Positions 30,747-31,210 of a DNA stretch of 31,210 bases are shown here, in pieces. The translations under genes and the position numbers were made by a program. Numbering within the stretch: position 1 is the stretch's first letter; each line of letters opens with the position of its first letter. Below the pieces are notes generated by a model. The model was not told the DNA's origin, did no database searches, and saw only the letters and a list, made by a program, of their open reading frames with translations. Origin of the DNA: CAYXNZ01 sp964553705 (lineage in GTDB: Bacteria; Patescibacteriota; Patescibacteriia; Patescibacteriales; GWC2-42-12); contig CAZKKV010000010.1 in assembly GCA_964553705.1 (NCBI GenBank), positions 1 through 31,210 on the forward strand. The letters are read 5' to 3'.

Positions 30747-31210
30747 ATGATAAAAAAATTATTTAATGGACAAATTAATAGTATTACCGCGGCGGCGGGC
30801 TTGGTGGCTGTTTCATCCTTAGTCAGCCGTTTTTTAGGTATTTTTCGAGATCGTATCTTGGCTGGTGAATTTGGCGCAGGCGATACTCTGGATATTTATT
30901 ACGCTGCTTTTCGCGTGCCTGATTTAATTTTCAATTTATTGGTTTTGGGAGCGTTGTCAGCTGGTTTTATCCCGATATTTACCGGTTTATTGAAAAATCC
31001 ATTAAGTAAAATTAAAGATGTCTTTAGTCATAAAGAGAATAAGGAGGCATGGGCATTAGCTAGTGGTGTGTTGAATATTTTAGCTTTAAGTCTTTTTATA
31101 CTATGTGGAATAGGAATAATTTTTGCGCCTTTCTTGGTAAAAATAATTACCCCTGGTTTTACAGGAGAAAAGATGGCGTTAACCGTAAGTTTGACCAGAA
31201 TAATGTTTTT
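30747..31210 (+). CDS. murJ: Lipid II flippase MurJ (MviN), 3'-partial
   Basis: Begins MIKKLFNGQINSITAAAGLV and continues SSLVSRFLGIFRDRILAGEFG, the conserved first helix and arginine-rich loop of MurJ, followed by TLDIYYAAFRVPDLIFN and LSAGFIPIF. MurJ is a polytopic inner-membrane protein that moves lipid II outward for peptidoglycan assembly. Three hydrophobic spans are visible in the 154 codons before the window ends. Start ATG at 30747 is 14 bases after ackA. It links functionally to uppS at 13982. Confidence 0.9.
   Translation, partial: MIKKLFNGQINSITAAAGLVAVSSLVSRFLGIFRDRILAGEFGAGDTLDIYYAAFRVPDLIFNLLVLGALSAGFIPIFTGLLKNPLSKIKDVFSHKENKEAWALASGVLNILALSLFILCGIGIIFAPFLVKIITPGFTGEKMALTVSLTRIMF

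Overview
The window is 31.2 kb of AT-rich, densely packed, almost entirely plus-strand bacterial sequence. It looks like a chromosome segment from a Patescibacteria (CPR) genome. Reasons: small hypothetical membrane proteins between genes, a fermentative lower-glycolysis set, type IV pilus parts, a phosphodiester glycosidase with CPR-style N-terminal repeats, and dispersed palindromes that sit even inside genes. The phylum call is inference from gene content; no rRNA or tRNA gene was seen.

Layout. 1-1191 is the 3' part of a secreted glycosidase-like protein. 1.4-6.3 kb is an accessory block: a single-chain type IIG restriction-modification enzyme, a Fic protein with an N-terminal inhibitory motif, and a proline-rich winged-helix protein whose N-terminal half is built from nested nucleotide repeats. 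6.4-13.0 kb is the most plastic part: a J-domain protein with a repeat tail, small membrane proteins, greA (the only minus-strand gene called), a radical SAM gene lying between two copies of the start of a GIY-YIG gene, a peptidase E homologue, a pilin gene broken by one amber codon, a RhuM-Fic/Doc protein and a REP-associated tyrosine transposase (RAYT). Nine complete or partial copies of a roughly 28-nt palindrome lie at 6.4-16.6 kb around the RAYT, three of them inside reading frames. 13.0-18.4 kb holds housekeeping genes: pgeF, yggU-like, uppS, rarA, malic enzyme and queH. 18.4-23.0 kb is an envelope block: pilT, an SPFH slipin, three unknown proteins and an HtrA-like protein that has lost its catalytic triad. 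23.1-30.7 kb is energy metabolism: pgk, a SIMPL protein, eno, two dissimilar gpmI genes in tandem and ackA. The window ends inside murJ.

How the genes work together. Pgk, the two phosphoglycerate mutases and enolase take 1,3-bisphosphoglycerate to phosphoenolpyruvate; malic enzyme supplies pyruvate; acetate kinase makes ATP from acetyl phosphate. This fits a fermentative cell. UppS and MurJ supply the lipid carrier and the lipid II flippase for peptidoglycan, and PgeF edits its precursors.

The strongest non-routine signals are (1) the RAYT and its palindromes, in-frame copies of which encode the same VGTEQCS-like peptide in greA and in the RAYT; (2) the radical SAM insertion bracketed by a 50-bp direct repeat; (3) nested repeat families making up a protein domain; (4) the proteolytically dead HtrA-like protein; and (5) the tandem divergent gpmI pair. 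No gap between genes exceeds about 180 bases.
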